Assembly (NCBI GenBank): GCA_021397845.1
Contig: CM038046.1
Span: 4,383,001-4,447,000 of the forward strand
From: Areca catechu
Lineage: Eukaryota > Streptophyta > Magnoliopsida > Arecales > Arecaceae
Length of the DNA stretch: 64,000 bases
Reading direction: 5' to 3'
The translations under genes and the position numbers were made by a program. Under the pieces are notes generated by a model. The model saw only the letters and a list, made by a program, of their open reading frames with translations, made no database searches and had not been told where the DNA came from. Positions 35,035 to 46,006 of the stretch are shown here, piece by piece. Each line of letters begins with the position of its first letter. Position 1 is the first letter of the stretch.

Positions 35035-35401
35035 GTTAAGTTCTCTTTGTTGACAATCTTATTTTTTAGCCAGAGAAAAGCCAAAAAAAAAAAAAAAAAT
35101 GCAATATTTTGAAAGGTTTTGACTGCTAATTGTGGAATTATAAATGCACATGTCATCAATCTTAAAACCTTAGTTTGATACAACGTAGAAAGTCACACCA
35201 CTCTGCTCTAAAACCCATAACAAATACTAAACATAAATATATATATATATATTATTCTTTTCTTTTCTTTTTTTTTTTTTTTCTCTCGCATACAAAGTTC
35301 CTTTCTTCCTTCCCGTATCCTTTTCCTTTTCCGCAAAAGATTTCAACAATTTCTTTTCTTTTTTTTTAATAAAGTAAAAGGGATGAGAGGATAAATCCTG
35401 A

Positions 35402-37113
35402 TGTTGCCACCAAGATCGTCGTGGTCCATAGCTGTTGCGTCGGATCGCGCTCTTCCCGTCGCCTGGCGCACTCGGCTCCCGGGTTCCCGCCTCGCATTGT
35501 CCGATGGTCCTCTACTCCAGGGCCTACGAGACAATGATTAGAGATCCGGGCCATGATTTCCGGTGGGGGCACTCCGACGATCAAGTCAGTGATGGTCCAG
35601 GAGAACATATCCTCCTGGTCGGGCTCCTCTTGATGGACTCCGCACTAGGAGGAGTGAAAGATATGTGTGTGGAGGTGTGAATGTCGCAGGGGGAGATTGG
35701 TAGCGAGGATAGAGGGATGCTCTGTTCCTCCGCCTCTCCTTGTGCCTCTCGGTTCCCTTCATTCATGGTGGCGATGGCCTTTTGCTTTTTTGGTTGAGCT
35801 CGCCCTTTTTTTGGTGGTGAGTGGTCGTTCTGTTTTTTTTTTTTTCTTTGTTGCTGTTACTGTTACCTCCTCCCCCTTGGGGGGTGCCGATCATTCTTTG
35901 TAGTCGAAGACTGGCCGTTGGAAGCTTGTTTCGGGGTTCCCGCCGGGCTGTCAGACGCGCGTGACGGTGTCCCAGGAATTCCTTTCCTATTTCATGATAA
36001 GGTGCTGGTAGGCGCTCCGACACTCCTTCATGATTGCCTTGTTCTAGGAAATCAGGGACGTCTCGAATGGCGGGCCGTCGCCCGCGAGGTTCGAATCTCC
36101 CGGATGGTCTTCTTTCCTGGGTGATCCGAGTGGTTGGTGAGGAATGTGGCACCTCGATCGACGCGTTGCTTACCTTTCTGGTATAACTGGTGGTGTCAGG
36201 TAGTCAGTACGGCCTGAGAGGCGTTCTGGTACGGTCCTCGGGAGGCTCGCCGGTGCCCTCGGCTAGTGAGGACTTCCTCCAGGTTGGGGCCGAGCTGGGA
36301 CGGCAGGGCTCGCTCCATGCTAAGTGCTCCGGGCTTGCAGGGATGGCCAGGTGGAGAAGGGCAAAGTACGGGCCCGGTCCAGAGGGCGCGCACTCGGAGA
36401 GGCTCGACCTCGGCGGGTGAGCTCTTGGCTCGACCTCGACCACGGGGCACTAACCTCCGAGGGTCTCCTCTGGAGGGCGGATGTCGACGGACCCGGTCCA
36501 GAGGGCGTGCACTCGGAGAGGCTCGACCTCGGCGGGTGAGCTCTTGGCTCGACCTCGACCGGGGGGGCACTAACCTTCGAGGGTCTCCTCTGGAGGGCGA
36601 ATGTCGGCGGACCCGGTCCAAAGGGCGTGCACTCGGAGAGGCTCAACCTCAGCGGGTGAGCTCTAGGCTCGACCCCGACCACGGGGCACTAACCTCCGAG
36701 GGTCTCCTCCGGAGGGCGGATGTTGGCGGACCCGGTCCAGAGGGTGCGCACTCGGAGAGGCTCGACCTCGACCGGGGGGGCACTAACCTCCGAGGGTCTC
36801 CTCTGGAGGGCGGATGTCGACGGACCCGGTCCAGAGGGGCACACTCGGAGAGGCTCGACCTCGGCGGGTGAGCTCTTGGCTCGACCTCGACCGGGGGGCA
36901 CTAACCTCCGAGGGTCTCCTCTGGAGGGCGGATGTCGGCTCCGGCCTAGGCGTCGAGCTCATGAGCTCAACCTGGTGGAGGACTGGGCTCCATCTGCCGC
37001 CCTGGGGGAGTTCGGTTCATCTCGGTAATGGGGTCCGAGCTAGAGGGTCGACATGGCGTCCCTCCCCACATGGTGCCCGCAGATTTCTCCACGTCTGCGG
37101 TCTTGCCATATCA
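35402..37113 (-). repeat. 3' LTR of the non-autonomous Tat-like element (1712 bp)
   Basis: It starts TGTTGCCACC after CCTGA and ends GGTCTTGCCATATCA, followed by the pyrimidine side of the polypurine tract (TTTGCCCCCTACTCCCG). Its first 800 bp align closely with 43535-44300. It is 516 bp longer than its partner, mainly because of extra tandem repeats at 36360-36930. Confidence 0.9.
36360..36930. repeat. about 120-bp tandem array in the U3 part of the LTR
   Basis: The word CGGACCCGGTCCA recurs at 36488, 36608, 36727 and 36821 (steps of 120, 119 and 94 bp), with a related start near 36367. Units contain GGCTCGACCTCG and CTCCGAGGGTCTCC. The partner LTR has only one to two units (about 44370-44560). 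Confidence 0.9.
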
Positions 37114-37645
37114 TTTGCCCCCTACTCCCGAGGCTCGTTAGTGCGTTGTATTCGGGCCGAAGGGAGTAATTGCAGTGCTGACATGGAAAGGTAGAGATCG
37201 GTTGCAATGATGGCCGTGACTGCTGGTGCTTCGGGGACCGCTCCTGCGAGCCAATGCGGGGACGCCACCTGGCCACGTCCGAGGAGCAGTTAATGCTAAC
37301 GCAGAATTCAGAGCGGCCGGGATGCCATTCTCTCCGATGGGTGACACGTGGCGCAGATCTGTTGGTGAGCGGCTGACACGATACGGACCCCTTGGGTCAT
37401 TTCGGAATGAAAGGAGGGCCTTAGCCGAACAATCTATTCCTTTTGAATTCTCCGCGCCTGCTGCTGCCGTGCCCAGGCTTCTTCTTCTTCCCTATCGCCC
37501 CAAGTTTCTTCTCAAGGCAACAGGTTAGCTTCTTCCTCTTTCTTCCTCCCGATAGAGTAGGGTTCCCTCTCGGGGTCTGTGGTTTCTTCTTCGGTCTTCG
37601 ACCTTGTGTTTCCCTTTTTCTTCTTCTTCTTCTTTGTTTTTGAGG

Positions 37646-40101
37646 ATGTCCTGTTTTGGTCCGGGCTTCCGTCCCTCCACTAATCAGGGTGAGGCTGGTC
37701 CTTCCGAACGGAGGCCGGCGTCTTCTTCCTCTTCTTCTGATGGGGAGGGAGGTGCAGCCCGCTACGAACTCGGTGGGAGGCATCCTCTCGGCCCGGTTCT
37801 TATTAGGGAACCGGGGTCGGGTTCTTCTTTTCTCCCTCCTTCTGCTCCTGTCCCTAAGTCTGCTCGGTCTATAGGTCCAGGTGGGGTCGCCTCTACGATC
37901 ATCACTGGAGAACTCAGCACTGTCCGGGATGTCTATGGCATCCCTCATTCTGTCCGGCTTATGATCCCTCGTCCGAGGGAGCGGGTTACTTCGAGTGGCC
38001 CGGGCCATCTTGCCTTCTATGAGGGAACCTTCTCTGGAGGTCTCCGCTTCCCTTTCCATCCCTTCTTTTTGTCAGTCTTGGACAACTATCGTTTGGTCCC
38101 GGCACAGCTGGTACCAAACGCTATTAGGGTTATCTTCTCCTTCATTGTGCTCTGTCACCTTCACGGGTTCGTGGCCCGATTTTCTTTGTTCAGGGCCTTC
38201 TTCGCCCTGAAACGTCACCCAACTGAAGACGGCTGGTGGTCTTTATCTTCCCGCCCGAGGGGCATTAAGTTTGAGCTCCTCTCTTCCGTCAAGGGATGGA
38301 AGAGTAAGTTCTTCTTTGTCGAGGTCGAGGGAGTTGACTGGGTCTGGAGTGATCCGGACTAGTCCCCCAACCGAAACTCTGTCATCGATGCGGTTGACCG
38401 GGATGACTACGAGCAGCTCCGCAGTGCACAGATTCCTTCTCTCGAGGTCCTGTTATCTGAGCAGAACCTCGCCGACTCTGGGGTCGACCCAGCGAATGGG
38501 TCGGGTGAGTCCGGCCTGAACATTGCTTTTTTCTTTCCTTTGCGTGATCTTTGTACAGTTTTTCATAGGTTCTGACCACTGTGTATATTGTATGTAGGTA
38601 TGATATTCTCCGAGAGCGATCTCCTGGCCATTACCAAGAAGAGGCGGCTGGCAGGATTGGTTGCGGAGCCCGCTTCCAGGCGGCCCCGAGGTGAGCGCAC
38701 ACCTGCGGCTGCCCCGGCGGTGATGGTTGGGCTGAGCTCGACCGCGGCTGCCGGCTCGAGCTCAGAGGTGACCTGCGCAGCTCCTACGCCGGTGGAGAGG
38801 GCAGCTCCCACGGCCCCGGAGCCATCCCAGCAGATCCCTGCCACAAAGCCCGAGGTAGTGGTCCGTGCAAGAGCCGCTACCGCTGCTGCTGCGCCTTGCC
38901 CCCCTCCGGGTCTGTCCACTGCCGACGCCAGGGGTGGGGAGACCCGGGCCGCTTCCGAGGCTGCAACAGTTGTGCCGCCTGCGTCTGCCCCGGTCTCCCA
39001 GCCTGCCCCCGGGGGGCCTTCGGTCAGCGATGCACGGCCGCCCCGCCCCATAGAGAGTCGGAGGGAGGAGGGACGACGTTACCTTTCCTTCCAAATGAGG
39101 CCAGGGAACTCGATCCTTCGGAGCCCTAAGCTCGCCGAGCACTTGATGGACTTCTCCATCCAGGCGTGCAACCGACAAGACATGGCCGGAATGCATGTGG
39201 CCGATGTCTTTAAGATCCTCTTTTCTTAGCTATACTCGGTGAGTTCCTTCGCCTCTTTTGCTTGCTCTTCATTTTCCTTTAGTCACTTTCATTCATCATT
39301 TTCATTTTCATTCATTTTCTTTTTTTTTGTGCAGATCGGTGCTGAGGCCCTCTTCCTCAGGGAACACTTTCAGGGCTGGGATCGCCTCGAGTGACAACGA
39401 GTCGCCGAGATCGAATCTTTGAAGGCCGACTTGAAGGAGAAGGCCGGCGCCAGCGGGGCCCTTGAGTTGAAGATCAAGGACCTCGAAAAAGAGCTCGCCA
39501 ATGCTGAGGGGCGAGCGAAAGGACTCTCGACGGCCTGCGATCTGGAGCGGAGCCGTTCAAAGAAGGCAATCGACGACCTCTCCGTCGTCGAGAAGAAATT
39601 GAACTGGTACAGTGCCGAGGCCGACAAGCACAAGGAGACCGCCCAGACTGCCTAGGCGAAGCTAGCGGGCGTGAGGGAGAAGCTTGTCGCTGCTGAGAAA
39701 GCGGTTGAAGCGGCGGTCAGCTCGGCAGAGGTAGCCAAGTTGAGGGCTGTCGAGCTGGAGAAGGTGGCTGCTGCGACCGAGAAGGATGCCAAAAGCGCCG
39801 TCGCCAACTTTAAGACTTCAGAGGAGTTCGTCGCCGACATCCAGCAGATGGCGTCGGACTCCTTTTACAAGGGATTCATGCACCTGCACGGCCGGATCGA
39901 GTCCTTTGTCCCTGACAAGCACGCGACCGCCTCAGATACCCCTCGGCTTCGGAGGAGGTCGACGAGGAGGTCGTCGGGTCAGAGCCTTCGATACCAGTCG
40001 GGGATGGCTCTCCTGAGGCCGGGGAGACTGAGCCGGAAGCCCCCAAGGGCGGGGGCAACCAGCCTCTGGACCCAGCAGAAAAGCCAGCCGGCACGGAATG
40101 A
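37646..40101 (+). pseudogene. antisense accessory gene of the non-autonomous element, decayed
   Basis: It shares the three-exon structure of the gene at 433-2713: exons 37646-38504, 38598-39238 and 39335-40101 with matching intron positions and phases. The PF04195-like domain (GLRFPFHPFFLSVLDNYRL, LCHLHGFVARFSLFRA) and the exon 3 coiled coil are clear. In-frame stops interrupt it at 38360-38362 (TAG), 39227-39229 (TAG), 39392-39394 (TGA) and 39653-39655 (TAG). A single-base frame slip near 39936 precedes the acidic Pro tail. An AATAAA at 40210-40215 follows. At 39227 the first element has Gln (CAG), so a C-to-T change explains that stop. Confidence 0.87.
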
Positions 40102-40209
40102 CTTCTTCTCTTTTCTTTGCTTTGGTTTGTACTTCTTTGTTTCTTGTACTTGTTCAGGATCTTCCAGCATGTCGGGGCCCGGAAAAATGCTTGTAATTTG
40201 TATTTGATC

Positions 40210-40215
40210 AATAAA
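40210..40215 (+). terminator. AATAAA polyadenylation signal of the antisense gene copy
   Basis: AATAAA lies 109 bp after the terminal stop of the antisense gene and just before the 93-bp array. It supports plus-strand transcription ending inside the element. Confidence 0.5.
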
Positions 40216-40349
40216 GCTTGGATTGCTTTGTCAGAGACTCTTTCTCTATCCTTCCCTCTTCCCCTCTCTTCCTTTTTTTTTTTTTTTGCTCGAGGACTTC
40301 AGAGAGAAGGGCTTCTCCTTGTCTGAGGTAAAGGCACTCGCGGGCCGTT

Positions 40350-41475
40350 AGGCTCGAAGATGTCGTTGGCCGACGGTCGCGAGATCTGAGCTCCGGTCAT
40401 GAGAAGATGTCCCGGAGCTGGGCTCGGGGACGGATATTGATGAGAGCAGCTTGGCTCGAAGTTCCCTTGGCCGGAGGTCTGAGCTCCGATCTTGAGAAGA
40501 TATCCTGAAGCTGGGCTCGGGGACAGAGATTGCTGAAAGCGGCTTGGCTCGAAATTTCCTTGGCCGGAGATCTGAGCTCCGGTTTTGAGAAGATGTCCTG
40601 GAGCTGGGCTCGGGGATAGAGATTGCTGAGAGCGGCTTGGCTCGAAATTTCCTTGGCCAGAGATCTGAGCTCCGGTCTTGAGAAGATGTCCTGGAGCTGG
40701 GCTCGGGGACAGAGATTGCTGAGAGCGGCTTGGCTCGAAATTTCCTTGGCCGGAGATCTCAGCTTCGGTTTTGAGAAGATGTCCTGGAGCTGGGCTCGGG
40801 GACAGAGATTGCTGAGAGAGGCTTGGCTCGAAGTTCCCTTGGCCGGAGGTCTGAGCTCCGGTCTTGAGAAGATGTCCTGGAGCTGGGCTCGGGGACAGAG
40901 ATTACTGAGAGCGGCTTGGCTCGAAATTTCCTTGGCCGGAGATCCGAGCTCCAATCTTGAGAAGATGTCCTGGAGCTGGGCCCGGGGACAAAGATTGCTG
41001 AGAGCGGCTTGGCTCGAAATTTTCTTGGCTGGAGATCTGAGCTCCGGTCTTGAGAAGATGTCCTGAAGCTGGGCTCTGGGACAGAGATTGCTGGGAGCGG
41101 CTTGGCTCAAAATTCCCTTGGCCGGAGATCTAAGCTCCGGTCTTGAGAAGATGTCCTGAAGCTGGGCTCGGGGACAGAGATTGCTGAGAGCGGCTTGGCT
41201 CGAGATTTCCTTGGCCAAAGATCTGAGCTCTGGTCTTGAGAAGATATCCTGGAGCTGGGCTCGGGGACAGAGATTGCTGAGAGCGGCTTGGCTCGAAATT
41301 TTCTTGGCTGGAGATCTGAGCATCGGTCTTGAGAAGATGTCCTGGAGCTGGGCTTGGGGATAGAGATTGCTGAGAGCGGCTTGGCTCGAAATTTGCTTGG
41401 CCGGAGATCTGAGCTCCGGTCTTGAGAAGATGTCCTGGAGCTGGACTCGGGGACAGAGATTGCTGAGAGCTGCAG
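40350..41475. repeat. 93-bp tandem array, about 12 copies
   Basis: TTGGCTCGA recurs at 40451, 40544, 40637, 40730, 40823 and 40916, a spacing of exactly 93 bp, and the array continues to about 41475. Units contain GAGATCTGAGCTCCGG and TCCTGGAGCTGGGCTCGGGG. Since 93 is a multiple of three, stop-free frames run through on both strands; these are not genes. Confidence 0.95.
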
Positions 41476-41511
41476 TTTTGATGGTGCTGTATTTTCTTCT
41501 CACTTCCTTTT

Positions 41512-41670
41512 TCTTTCCTTCCCCACTCTTCTTTTGTTTATTTTTCTTTTCATTTTATTCTTTCATCATCATCATCATTTCATTCATTTTTCTTTCCTTC
41601 CCCACTCTTCTTTTGTTCATTTTTCTTTTCATTTTATTCTTTCATCATCATCATCATTTCATTCATTTTT
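41512..41670. repeat. two-copy pyrimidine-rich duplication of about 80 bp
   Basis: The block with TTTTCATTTTATTCTTTCAT and (CAT)n occurs twice in tandem, followed by related CT-rich stretches to about 41860. It separates the two repeat arrays. Confidence 0.85.
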
Positions 41671-41889
41671 TTTTTTAGAGTGGGGAGATCAGAAGAGAGA
41701 ATGCTGGCTGGACCCCCATTTTTGCTCTCTTTCTTTCCTTCCCCTCTCGTCTTCTTTTCGAGAGGGGAGATCAGAGAGGAGGGCTGCCGGGCTTCCCCCC
41801 TTTGTTCCCTTTTTTTCCTTCCCCTCCCGTTTTCTTTTCAAGTGGGGAGATCAGGGTAGGGGGGTTACCGGTCTTGGTTGCCTTGGAGC

Positions 41890-42690
41890 TATGCTCGAGG
41901 CCTTCCTAGATGTGGAGCTAGGCTCGGGCCCAGGGATTGCCTGAGATCTTGGCTCAGATCTTTAGCGCCTTGGAGCTAGGCTCGAGGCGTTGACGGGAGC
42001 TACGTGGCCCCGTGATCCCTTGGCATCTCGGAGCTAGGCTTGGAGATGCTTGAGATGGAGAGCTGCTTGGCTCGAGACTTCTTCGACGTCTTGGAGTTGG
42101 GCTCAGGGATGCTCGGAGTTGGAGAGCTACGTGGCTCAAAATCCCTCTGGCATCTTGGAGCTAGGCTCGGGGGTGCCGGGAAGTGGGAGGTACGCGGCTC
42201 GAGATTTCCTTGACGTCCTGGAGCTGGGCTCGGGGATGCTTGGAGTTGGAGAGCTACGTGGCTCAAAGTCCCTCTGGCATCCTGGAGCTAGGCTCGGGGG
42301 CGCCGGGAAGTGGGAGCTACGTGGCTCGAGATTTCTTTGACGTCCTGGAGCTGGGCTCGGGGATGCTTAGAGTTGGAGAACTACGTGGCTTAAAGTCCCT
42401 TTGGCATCCTGGAGCTAGGCTCGGGGATGCTTGGAGTTGGAGAGCTACGTGGCTCAAAGTCCCTCTGGCATCCTGGAGCTAGGCTCGGAGGTGCCAGGAA
42501 GTGGGAGCTACGCGGCTCGAGATTTTCTTGATGTCCTGGAGCTGGGCTCATGGACACTTGGAGTTGGAGAGCTATGTGGCTCAAAGTCCCTCTGGCATCC
42601 TGGAGCTAGGCTCGAGGGCACTGGGAAGTGGGAGCTACGTGGCTCGAGATTTCTTTGACATCCTGGAGCTGGGCTCGGGGACGTCGTTGA
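41890..42690. repeat. 63/64-bp tandem array arranged as 127-bp dimers
   Basis: GGAGCTAGGCTCGG recurs at 42157, 42284, 42411, 42475 and 42602: steps of 127, 127, 64 and 127 bp. Two monomer types alternate, one with GGCTCAAAGTCCCTCTGGCA and one with GGCTCGAGATTTCTTTGACG. The shared words GGAGCTGGGCTCGGGG and TTGGCTCGA link it to the 93-bp array. Confidence 0.92.
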
Positions 42691-42931
42691 CCTTTTCCTG
42701 CAAAACATGCAGACACCCATGCAAGGGAAAAAATCATCATCATAATTGTTGGTGAGGGGTCTTACCTCATCGGGAGTGTCTTTGCGGGCTGTGGGCTCTC
42801 CGCTCTCGGGGAACCTCACGCCGCCAAGTCCTTCGAGGTGACGAACTTCTCATGGTGGGACTTGGGCCATCTTGCAGGGGTCTTCGCATGGTGGTTCGTC
42901 ACCGTCGTGTCGTTGACCGCGGCCTCCTGGT

Positions 42932-43165
42932 TTAGCTTTCTTCTTTTACTTTCTCCTTGTCGCATGGCGATGAGGTTATCCCGGAGCTTTTTGTTCCCTG
43001 AGTCTCCTTGGGTGCATGTGCGATTCTCCGGGTGATAACGTCCGTCGCTTGCGCAGTGGTGCGGTCGTTGGCGATCGGAGGCGATGGGGGACCAGCAAGC
43101 GTCCGGGGCCCCCGCCTGGAGTCTGCCCCCCACCATGAATCTTGAGAGATGGGTCTCCTATTCGC
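42932..43165 (-). pseudogene. possible remnant of a gag start
   Basis: A short basic ORF begins MANRRPISQDSWWGAD about 350 bp inside the PBS, where gag should begin. A second short frame beside it (42816-42930) reads KKLRDNLIAMRQGESKRRK. I recognise no domain. It may be a leftover gag N-terminus or chance. Confidence 0.25.
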
Positions 43166-43514
43166 CATTGCGATGCCTTGTGATATCACTACGGCCGGTG
43201 AAGGGCTTCTCCAGCAGTGGGCACAACAGCCCTAGGGCCCAACAGTTGAGCCCCGTGCACTGACGGTCCAGCGGGGGGGGGGGGGGGAAGAACCCCACCA
43301 GTTGGTGATCATGCCTCCTCAGGCATACTTTCGCCATGGGCCTAGTGATTTCGTCAGCATCTTCCCCGTCGAAGGGGACAGGGAAGCGATATACTGTGAG
43401 GGGCTGGGAAAAGGTCACCTGTCTACCGGCCTTTCCAGCCTGTGTCATCACCGCTCTTCTGGGACGTGTAGCCCTGGGGGGTGGTGAAGGGATTAGTCAT
43501 ACCCGTCCTCAGCC

Positions 43515-43533
43515 CCCTACCTGGTGCGCCAAT
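43515..43533 (-). other. primer binding site of the non-autonomous Tat-like element
   Basis: On the minus strand TGGCGCGCCAGGTAGGGGG follows the LTR end by two bases, the same type as in the first Tat element. Shared PBS and LTR-edge layout support use of common machinery. Confidence 0.75.
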
Positions 43534-43534
43534 C

Positions 43535-44730
43535 TGTCGCCGCCAAGACCGTCGTGGCCCGTAGCTGCCGCGTCGGATCGCGCTCCTCCCGCTGCCTGGC
43601 GCACTCAGCTCCCGGGTCCCCGCCTCCCACCATCTGGTGGTCCTCTGCTCCAATGCCTGCGAGACAATGGTTAGAGACCCGGGCCGGGGTTTCCGGCGAG
43701 GGCACTCTGACGATCAAGTCAGTGACAGTCCAGGGGAACAGATCCTCCTGGCCGGGCCCCTCTTGATGGACTCCGCACTAGGAGTGAAAGATATGTGTGT
43801 GTGGGGGAGTGAACATCGCAGGGGGAGATTGGTAGCGAGGACAGAAGGATGCTCTGTTCCTCCGCCTCTCCTTGTGCCCCTCGGTTCCCTCCATTCATAA
43901 TGGCGATGGACTTTTGCTCTTTTGGTTGAGCTCGCCCTTTTTTTGGTGGTGAGTGGTCATTCTGTTTTTTTTTTTTTTGTTGCTGTTACTGTTACCTCCT
44001 CCCCCTTGGGGGGTGCCGATCGTTCTTTGTAGTCGAAGACTGACCGTTGGGAGCTTGTTTCGGGATTCCCGCCGGGCTGTCAGACGCGCGCGACGGTGTC
44101 CCAGGAAGCCCTTTCCTATTTCATAATAAGGTGCTGGCAGGCGCTCCGACACTTCTTCACGATTGCCTTGTTCCGGAAAATCAGGGACGTCTTGAATGGC
44201 GGGCCGCCGCCCGCGGGGTTTGAATCTCCCATATGGTCTTCTTTCCTGAGTGATCTGAGTGGTTGGTGAGGAATGTGGTGCCTCGATCGGCGCGTTGCTT
44301 GCCTTTCTGGTATAACTGGTAGTGTCAGGTAGTCAGTATGGCCTGAGAGGCGTTCTGGTATGGTTCTCGGAGAGGCTCGACCTTGGCGAGTGAGCTCTTG
44401 GCTCGACCTCGACCGGGGGGGCACTAACCTCCGAGGGTCTCCTCTGGAGGGCGGATGTCGACGGACCCGGTCTAGAGGGCGCGCACTCGGAGAGGCTCGA
44501 CCTCGACTGGGGGGGCACTAACCTCTGAGGGTCTCCTTTGGAGGGCGGATGTCAGCTCCGGCCTAGGCGCCGAGCTCATGAGCTCGACCTGGCGGAAGAT
44601 TGGGCTCCATCTGCCGCCCTGGGGGAGTTCGACTCATCTCGGTAATGGGGTCTGAGCCAGAGGGTCGACATGGCGTCCCTCCCCACATGGCGCCCACAGA
44701 TTTCTTCATGTCAGCGGTCTTGCCATATCA
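43535..44730 (-). repeat. 5' LTR of the non-autonomous Tat-like element (1196 bp)
   Basis: It starts TGTCGCCGCC beside the PBS spacer and ends GGTCTTGCCATATCA, followed by CCTGG. Close similarity to 35402-37113 apart from the loss or gain of tandem units and a segment equivalent to about 36240-36360. Confidence 0.9.
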
Positions 44731-46006
44731 CCTGGTATAGTTATCCCTGTAGGGTCTCGTTTCGTCAGGTAATATTCGATGCATGACGTTCAGATTCATG
44801 TTCACTCATACTAGCAATCGTGGATTCCAGGAAAATTTTTGGATTTAATCGAGTCATCGTTGAGATCATGTCTCGAATTTATAACTGGTTGGTTGTGAGA
44901 CAAGGTCTTTATCAATCGGGCTACCATTTTAGTGGTAATTTCAACAGTTTCTTTAAACAGAGTTTTATATATGAGCGTGATATTTGACTTCTATTTGAAT
45001 CCCAAAAAAACTAAAATTCACTAAAATAGAAGCTCTTCAAATTTTTAAAAATAAATAATTAAAGAGTTCCAAAATTATTAAAATTAATGATTAATTAATT
45101 ATAGAATTCTAATTTAATTAGAAGTGGGTAATGAATCTAAACATTAATTAGCCTAGAAAATATTTTGTCTGAGGGCAATTGTTTGTAATTAACATTAGTC
45201 TTGTAGCGGTTCCTTCCATGTTGGTGTGAAAGTACTGACCAAATGGAGGTAGCTGTAAGGGTAGTAATTTATGATTTGACATATCAATCCGATCTATATT
45301 CAATCCATCATAAACAAGTTTGAATTTGAAATAAACAGATTCAGATCGTAAACGGATTGATCCATTTAATCCATTTAATATATGGATCAGATTCAGATTT
45401 TTTAGATCTGACTAGTTTAACCCGTTTAATATATGGATCGGATCAAATTGGATAAATATATTATTCAATTATTAAACATGTTAAACAAGTCAAATTAGAT
45501 TAACAAATTATCAATTTAATAAATAGACTAAACAGAACAGGTTGAATTACCTGTCTATTAAATACATCAAATAATATTTTAAATTATAACCCGTTTAATA
45601 AATAGGTCGGATTCAAATTGACCCTAATCCAACCCTACCTGATTGCCATTCCTAGATAGCTATCTTTATGACATGACTGTTCCGGTGCGGAATGGGGAGT
45701 TGCATAAGTTGATATTCACTATGCCAGCTTTTTTTACCAACCAAGTGTTATAGTTGGAGAGAAATGTGATGACTGTGATTGGCTAGATCCATCGGTGGAT
45801 GACTATAGTAGCTAGTCGAATCTCTCTGATACATGACATTCCATATGATGAACAGGTTGCACAACGATCTAAGCGACCAATGTCTATCTAGAGGTGAATG
45901 GGGTTACAAGTTGGGAGATTTCATTTGTTGCTAAGTATACTAAAGGTTGGCTTGTTGAATCATTCCATGATTCTGCAATCTTTTTTGGATTTTTAAAAAA
46001 AAAATT
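44731..46006. other. AT-rich intergenic sequence
   Basis: No gene is seen. Three loosely repeated segments of the type TTTAATATATGGATCGGAT occur near 45372, 45423 and 45590, as in the ends of small non-autonomous transposons, but no element could be delimited. Confidence 0.5.

Larger units (their letters stand above)
35402..44730 (-). mobile_element. non-autonomous Tat-like LTR element carrying only an antisense accessory gene and tandem arrays
   Basis: Direct LTRs lie at 35402-37113 and 43535-44730. Ends are TG...CA, and the flanks CCTGA (35397-35401) and CCTGG (44731-44735) form a target duplication with one mismatch. On the minus strand: 5' LTR at right, PBS TGGCGCGCCAGG at 43520-43532, repeat arrays, an antisense gene like that of the first Tat element (37646-40101 on plus), a polypurine tract (plus 37114-37133), and the 3' LTR. 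No protease, RT, RNase H or integrase sequence is recognisable anywhere inside. It would need enzymes from a partner element such as the one at 1-11487. Confidence 0.88.

Noticed and set aside
40397..41503. Minus-strand ORF of 368 aa with repeating SPAKEISSQAALSNLCPRAQ-like units
   Set aside because: It is an artefact of the 93-bp tandem array, which keeps frames open; located in the non-coding part of the element.
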